Shown here: one piece after another, positions 59,389 to 64,000 of the stretch
How positions within the stretch are numbered: position 1 is the stretch's first letter
How the letters are laid out: each line of letters starts with the position of its first letter
Assembly (NCBI RefSeq): GCF_003386285.1
Contig: NZ_QPNC01000004.1
Coordinates: forward strand, 1 to 64,000
Origin: Nocardiopsis sp. FIRDI 009
Lineage (GTDB): Bacteria; Actinomycetota; Actinomycetes; Streptosporangiales; Streptosporangiaceae
DNA length: 64,000 nucleotides
Direction: 5' to 3'
Notes under the pieces: generated by a model
The model's input: the letters and a program-made list of their open reading frames with translations, nothing else
The model's database searches: none
What the model was told of the DNA's origin: nothing
Program-made: the position numbers and the translations under genes

Positions 59389-62300
59389 TCAGTCCCTGTC
59401 GCCCGACGGCTCCCGGGAACCGTCGTCCCCGTCGGCCGCCGCGTTCGCCGGGGCCGCGCCCGCGGTCGGGGCAGGCTTCGGGCCGTCCGCACGGCGGGTG
59501 CGCAGCCTCTCGTGCCCCAGGACCGCCGCGATCAGGGCCAGACCCACGACGTTGGTGCCGAGGCTCCCGGAGACCAGGAGCAGACCGCCCACGACCAGCC
59601 CGACCCGCTTGTACCAGACGAGCGGCCGGTCCACGTAACCGACCAGGCCGAGCGCCACCATGACCGCGCCGGCCACACCCGTGACCGCCGCGATCGTGCC
59701 GGTGAGCCAGTTCACCTCCTGCAACAGCAGCTCGGGCGAGAACACGAACATGTACGGCATCACGAAGGCGGCGACGGCGATGCGCACCGAGTAGAACCCG
59801 GTTCTGATCGGATCTCCCCCGGAGATGCCGGACGCCGCGTAGGCCGCCAGGCAGACCGGCGGGGTGATGTCGGCGAGCACACCGAAGTAGTAGACGAACA
59901 GGTGCGCCATCAGCAGCATCGCGAGCCGCTCGTCGATCTCGCCCTGGAGGACGGCCACGATCGCCGGGGCCGCCAGGGTCGCGGTGATGACGTAGTTGGC
60001 GGTCGTGGGCAGGCCGATGCCCAGGATCAGACAGGCGATCATCGACATGAACAGGATGAGGAACAGGTCCACCCGCAGCGTGCCGACCGCGCTGGCCCCG
60101 AAGTCGGCGCCCGCGCCCGTCCAGGCCAGTACCGGGGAGGTGGCCACCGCCGTCAGCAGCGAGGCCAGACCCGAGCTGATCGACTCGGCGATCCCCAGCA
60201 GGCCGTCGCTGAGCTTGAGGCCGAGGTCGGTCGTGGTGATGACGCCCGCGATGATGCCCGCCGAGGCGCACGCCACGATGATCGGGATCGCCAACCGGGC
60301 CGCGCCCACCAGACCGTCCAGGAACGAGTGCAGGTCCAGCTGGTCCTCGCCCGAGGTCCGCCAGCGGGTGAAGGCCACCGACACCGCGATCCCGGCGACG
60401 GTGAGCAGGAGGGTGGAGGCCAGGGCCACCATGCCCCGGTCCATTCCGGCCATGACCCACTGCCCCACCGTGACCAGGACCGTCGCCGCGACGGCGGCGA
60501 CGATGATCGGCAGGGACAGCCGCGTCGCCGAGAGCACGATGTCCCGGCCCGACCGTCTGACCAGTCGCCCCGTTCCCTCCTCCCTGCGCCACGGCATGAG
60601 GATGTACTGGGTGAGGACGTTGATCGCCACGGTCGTCACGACGGCGCCCATCGCCGAGTACATCGGGGAGAACCCCATCGACAGCAGGGCGAAGATCGCC
60701 ACCACGGGGGCGATGAGGTAGCCGCGGGTGAGCATGAGCCGACGCAGGTTCGGCAGCATGTGTCTGGGCAGCCCCCCGATCCCCAGACGCTTGGCGTCGA
60801 AGTGGACGACCACGTACTGGGAGACGAAGAACATCACCGCCGGGATCGCGGCCGCCGTCAGGATCTGCTGGTAGGAGGCGCCCGTGAACTCGATCATGAT
60901 GAACGCGCCCGCGCCCATGATCGGCGGCATGATCTGCCCGCCCGTGGACGAGGCGGCCTCGACGGCGCCCGCGTACTCGGGTTTGTACCCGGACTTCTTC
61001 ATCATGGGGATGGTGAACGCGCCGTTGGAGACGGTGTTGGCCACCGAACTGCCCGTGATCGTCCCGGAGAAGGCGCTGGTGACGATACCGACCTTGGCGG
61101 TACCGCCGACCGACGACCCCGTGGCGCCCAGCGCCAGGTCGGTGAAGAACCGCTCCATGCCCGTGCGCTGGAGCATCGCCGCGAAGATCATGAACAGGAA
61201 GATGAACGTCGCCGAGATGCCGAGCGGCGTGCCGAACACACCCTCCGTGCCCACGTACAGGTTGTTGACGATCTGGTCGACGCTGGACCCGCGGTGGCGC
61301 AGGAAACCCGGCATCGACTGGCCGAAGTAGGCGAAGGCGATCATCGCGCTCGCCAGCACCACCAGCGCCGGGCCCAGCACCCGGGAGGCCGCCACGAGGA
61401 TCAGCAGCAGACCGATCGTCCCCACCGTCACGTAGGTCGGGTTGTAGATGCCGACCGTCCGGGTGATCTCCTCGTAGTTGACGAACATGTACAGGCCGGC
61501 GAACAGACCGAGCCCGGCCAGCGCGACGTCGAACAGCGGCATCCCCCACAGGTTCAGGGGGACGTGGCGCGCACACTGGACCACGACCAGGACGACGAGC
61601 GCCGGACCCAGCACGTTCCACTCCGCGATCCCGGCCAGCCACATGTGGACCAGGGTCACCGCACCGGTCGTGGTCAGCCCCCAGCGGGTGACCACCGGCC
61701 ACAGCCAGGTCGGGAACACCGAGGGGAACCGCAGGAGCGCCGTGGCCGCGGCCACGGCGACCACGACGAGGACCAGGCCGAGGATCGGCAGGAAGAAGAA
61801 GCCGCCGCCGGACTCACTGGTGACCAGGTCCAGGGCGATCAGTGCGGTGCCGGCCAACAGCGTCCGCCCCGCCCAGTGCTGGGCCCGGGAGGCGGTGCCC
61901 GTCGCGCGCGTGCGCCACAGGAACACGCCGACCCCGCCGAGCAGCGCTATGGCGATCAGGGCGAACACCCACTGCGGCAGGTACAGGTACATGCTCGTGT
62001 CGGAGCCGGAGAACACCCCGACGCCGATGTAGCCCACCAGCAGCGCGCTGAAGGCCATCGCCGCGCCGTAGAAGGGACCGTGCGGGCCCTCGTGGCGCGG
62101 CTTGACCGGGTAGAGGAGGAACACCAGGCCGAGGCCGAGCGCGAGGTGGAAGGAGCGCTGCTGGAGGGGCGGCAGCGTCTGGGTGAACGCGGTCCACAGG
62201 TGGAAGACGGCCAGGGCCAGGGCGACGGAGAACACCCCCCAGCGCCAGACCGCCCGCAGGTCCGAACGGGTGCCCTCGACACCGGCGTCCTCGGTGAAGT

Positions 62301-62433
62301 CGTGTCCTTCCAGCGCCTCGAGATCCCGCTCGATGCTCTCCAGGTCACGGGGGTCGGGCGCACCGTCGGCGGCGGTGCCGCCCGTGGTCGCCGCGGTGCC
62401 GGGATCGCCGGCACGCTTGGGATCGGTCGTCAT
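59389..62433 (-). CDS. TRAP transporter, fused permease (TAXI type)
   Basis: 1,014 residues from ATG 62433; an upstream ATG at 62442 is possible. Integral membrane protein with about 18-20 hydrophobic segments: a small-subunit-like N-terminal part and a large 12-TM DctM-like part fused in one chain, as in TAXI-TRAP systems. The DctM region has FSGTITGSSVANTVSNG (about residue 425) and ASSTGGQIMPPIMG (about 461), plus a second FGASAVGTLRV / GLPTTANYVITAT region (about 775-810). It imports a carboxylate using the sodium or proton gradient with the binding protein at 63,014. The substrate is unknown. The N-terminal about 50 residues are charged and cytosolic. Confidence 0.9.
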   Translation of the reverse strand: MTTDPKRAGDPGTAATTGGTAADGAPDPRDLESIERDLEALEGHDFTEDAGVEGTRSDLRAVWRWGVFSVALALAVFHLWTAFTQTLPPLQQRSFHLALGLGLVFLLYPVKPRHEGPHGPFYGAAMAFSALLVGYIGVGVFSGSDTSMYLYLPQWVFALIAIALLGGVGVFLWRTRATGTASRAQHWAGRTLLAGTALIALDLVTSESGGGFFFLPILGLVLVVVAVAAATALLRFPSVFPTWLWPVVTRWGLTTTGAVTLVHMWLAGIAEWNVLGPALVVLVVVQCARHVPLNLWGMPLFDVALAGLGLFAGLYMFVNYEEITRTVGIYNPTYVTVGTIGLLLILVAASRVLGPALVVLASAMIAFAYFGQSMPGFLRHRGSSVDQIVNNLYVGTEGVFGTPLGISATFIFLFMIFAAMLQRTGMERFFTDLALGATGSSVGGTAKVGIVTSAFSGTITGSSVANTVSNGAFTIPMMKKSGYKPEYAGAVEAASSTGGQIMPPIMGAGAFIMIEFTGASYQQILTAAAIPAVMFFVSQYVVVHFDAKRLGIGGLPRHMLPNLRRLMLTRGYLIAPVVAIFALLSMGFSPMYSAMGAVVTTVAINVLTQYILMPWRREEGTGRLVRRSGRDIVLSATRLSLPIIVAAVAATVLVTVGQWVMAGMDRGMVALASTLLLTVAGIAVSVAFTRWRTSGEDQLDLHSFLDGLVGAARLAIPIIVACASAGIIAGVITTTDLGLKLSDGLLGIAESISSGLASLLTAVATSPVLAWTGAGADFGASAVGTLRVDLFLILFMSMIACLILGIGLPTTANYVITATLAAPAIVAVLQGEIDERLAMLLMAHLFVYYFGVLADITPPVCLAAYAASGISGGDPIRTGFYSVRIAVAAFVMPYMFVFSPELLLQEVNWLTGTIAAVTGVAGAVMVALGLVGYVDRPLVWYKRVGLVVGGLLLVSGSLGTNVVGLALIAAVLGHERLRTRRADGPKPAPTAGAAPANAAADGDDGSREPSGDRD

Positions 62434-62477
62434 CACCCTCATTCCTCGTCGTCGTTGGGGGGAACGCCCCACGGCCT

Positions 62478-63014
62478 TCACTCGGTGTGCCCACCCGGAT
62501 GGGTCTGCACGAACAGCTCAACCCTCGCACGGGGGGCCACCAGGTCCAGGAGCCGGATCTGGTGGCCCCGCAGGGTCAGCCGGTGGTCGACGTCGGGTGT
62601 ACCCACGACCATCCGCACCGTGCCGAGCGGACGCCCGTGGTGGTCGACGCGGTAGCCCGACCCGTCGCTCTCGAAGGTGGAGGTCACCCCGTCGACCGTC
62701 TCCGCCCCCGAGGGCAGGTTGGCCCCGTGGGCGTCGGCGCGCAGCTCCTCCATCGCCAGCCCGGCGGACGGGGAGACGGAGTAGACCTCGTGCACCGGAC
62801 GGCGGTGGACGGAGTGCGTGTGGCTGAGCTCGATCCGGTCCCCGATCTCGACCGGGACCCTGAGGACGGGCTCCTCCCGGCCGTACACGCGGATGTTGAA
62901 CCAGGCGGCGCCGGTGTCCGTGGAGCCGGTCAGGAGCAGCGCGCACCCCAGCAGGACCGTCACAAGCGCAGGGCCGCCCGGAATCCACCGAGCGGCCCTG
63001 GGCGACGCGGTCAT
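62478..63014 (-). CDS. DUF1850 membrane-anchored protein
   Basis: 178 residues, ATG overlapping the stop of the binding-protein gene by one base (TGATG). An N-terminal hydrophobic segment (about residues 15-31) probably anchors it, and the rest is a beta-rich extracytoplasmic domain with LSHTHSVHRRPVHEVYSV (about 63) characteristic of DUF1850. These proteins are typically encoded between a TAXI binding protein and the fused permease, as here. A role in assembling or coupling the transporter is assumed from that position only. Confidence 0.8.
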   Translation of the reverse strand: MTASPRAARWIPGGPALVTVLLGCALLLTGSTDTGAAWFNIRVYGREEPVLRVPVEIGDRIELSHTHSVHRRPVHEVYSVSPSAGLAMEELRADAHGANLPSGAETVDGVTSTFESDGSGYRVDHHGRPLGTVRMVVGTPDVDHRLTLRGHQIRLLDLVAPRARVELFVQTHPGGHTE

Positions 63015-64000
63015 CAGTCGAGGATCCCCTGCTCCTGGTAGTACCGCTCGGCGCCGGGGTGCAGCTCCATGGAGCCCAGGCCGTCGATCGCGGTGTCCAG
63101 GAGGACCTGGCTGCCGACGTCGTGGCCGATGCTGTCCGCCTCCTCGTACATGACGCGGACCAGGTCGTAGGCGAGCTGCTCGTCCAGGGCCGAGGTGGTG
63201 TACAGGGTCGCCCACTGGGTCAGGGTGACCACGTCCTCGTCCTGACCGTTGTAGGTGCCGCCCTCGATGGTCAGCGGGCTGTAGCTCGGGTCGGCCTCCA
63301 TCAGGCCCTCCGCCTCGCTGCCGTCGATCGGCAGGAGCCGGACGTCGTTGCTGGCCGAGACCTCGAGGATGCCGCCGGCGGGCACCGACAGGATGCCGAA
63401 GGCCGCGTCGACCTGACCGTCGCCGAGCGCGGTGGCCGCGTCGCCGAAGGTGCTGTCGTAGGCGTTGATGTCCTCGTCCGGGTCCAGACCGTAGGCCTCC
63501 AGAATCTGGCGGGCCGCGACCTCGGTACCGCTGCCGGGCGGACCGATCTCGACGTTGCGGCCCTCCAGGTCGGCGATCGACTCGATGTCGGAGTCGGCGC
63601 TGACCACGACCTGCATGACCTCGGGGTAGATGTTGCCCAGCGCCCGGATGTCGCCGGGGCTGCCGAGCGGCTGGTCGGCGAACGGCCCCTCACTGGCCTG
63701 GGCCTGCATGGCCACACCGTTGACCGCCATGATCAGCTGACTCTGGTCGACCTGGGCTCCCTCGTCGTCCTCGGTCTCGCCCTCCAGCGAACGGAGGTTC
63801 TGCACCGAGGCGCCGGTGGCGAAGGTGCTCACGTCGACACCCTCGATGTTGTCGGTCCACAGCTGCGCGATCTCACCACCGAGCGGGTAGTAGGTACCAC
63901 CGGTGGATCCCGTCGCGAGCTGGAGGAACTCGGTCGCCGAATCTTCACCGCCGGGGCCTTCGACGTCCTCGGGGGCCGCGCAGGCCGACAGGGCGACCAC
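63014..64000 (-). CDS. TAXI-family TRAP solute-binding lipoprotein (5' end cut by window)
   Basis: At least 328 residues; the start is beyond the right edge. The first visible residues are a lipobox, ALSAC, so the missing part is most of the lipoprotein signal peptide. TAXI features include the LATGSTGGTYYPLGGEIAQLW stretch just after the Cys, FATGASVQNLRSL (about 60) and VEIGPPGSGTEVAARQILEAYG (about 150). It captures the substrate outside the membrane and passes it to the fused permease. Stop overlaps the DUF1850 start. The substrate is unknown. Confidence 0.9.
   Translation of the reverse strand: MVALSACAAPEDVEGPGGEDSATEFLQLATGSTGGTYYPLGGEIAQLWTDNIEGVDVSTFATGASVQNLRSLEGETEDDEGAQVDQSQLIMAVNGVAMQAQASEGPFADQPLGSPGDIRALGNIYPEVMQVVVSADSDIESIADLEGRNVEIGPPGSGTEVAARQILEAYGLDPDEDINAYDSTFGDAATALGDGQVDAAFGILSVPAGGILEVSASNDVRLLPIDGSEAEGLMEADPSYSPLTIEGGTYNGQDEDVVTLTQWATLYTTSALDEQLAYDLVRVMYEEADSIGHDVGSQVLLDTAIDGLGSMELHPGAERYYQEQGILD

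Noticed and set aside
1..64000. tRNA, rRNA, CRISPR array, insertion sequence, integrase or attachment site
   Set aside because: None was found on reading both strands, so the mechanism by which the cluster arrived is not visible here.

Overview
The window is a stretch of chromosome from a very GC-rich actinomycete. Signs are the strong G/C third-position bias, frequent GTG starts, ATGA/GTGA stop-start overlaps, GC-rich terminators without U-tracts, and a mycothiol-enzyme-like gene. A Nocardiopsis-like genus would fit, but the sequence alone does not fix it. No transposase, integrase, tRNA, rRNA or CRISPR array was found.

Layout. Left flank (1-9.6 kb): a HutI-like amidohydrolase, hflX, malate synthase (aceB), glycolate-oxidase-type subunits glcD and glcE, a GNAT acetyltransferase and dapF. 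Right flank (54.4-64 kb): miaA, a TetR/P450 pair, miaB and a TAXI-type TRAP transporter operon cut by the window edge. hflX, dapF, miaA and miaB are core genes that usually lie close together on one strand in actinobacteria. Here about 45 kb separates dapF from miaA, and miaA points the opposite way to the other three.

The inserted block (about 9,628-54,187) is an enediyne biosynthetic gene cluster. Its signature genes are a 1,948-residue iterative enediyne polyketide synthase (KS-AT-ACP-KR-DH-PPTase), its hot-dog thioesterase (TEBC/E10), UnbV (E4), UnbU (E5) and two UnbL/E3 (DUF1702) paralogues. An SgcJ-like NTF2 protein, an epoxide hydrolase, an E6-type flavin reductase, an E7-type P450 and an E9-type GMC oxidoreductase resemble genes of nine-membered enediyne pathways such as C-1027 and neocarzinostatin. 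The cassette is scattered: UnbV-UnbU lie at the far left, the UnbL pair in the middle and the PKS-thioesterase at the far right.

How the genes may work together (inference). An acetyl-CoA-carboxylase-like beta subunit supplies malonyl-CoA. The PKS and thioesterase release a polyene, and the E-type proteins and redox enzymes build and decorate the core. A flavoprotein epoxidase candidate followed by an epoxide hydrolase would set up a vicinal diol. A peripheral acyl group would be made by a free adenylation-carrier didomain, an HpaB-type hydroxylase and a free condensation enzyme. The most unusual part is a tightly overlapped operon (27.6-34.2 kb): alcohol dehydrogenase, a cytosolic solute-binding-protein homologue, the A-T didomain, 2-oxoacid dehydrogenase E1 alpha and E1 beta, and a stand-alone lipoyl carrier with no E2 catalytic domain. 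A second signal-less solute-binding homologue sits at 17.3 kb. I see no apoprotein, glycosyltransferase, deoxysugar, aminomutase or benzoxazolinate genes, so the product's periphery and the host's self-protection are open questions. Control probably involves an AraC regulator, a TetR regulator and AT-rich divergent intergenic regions.
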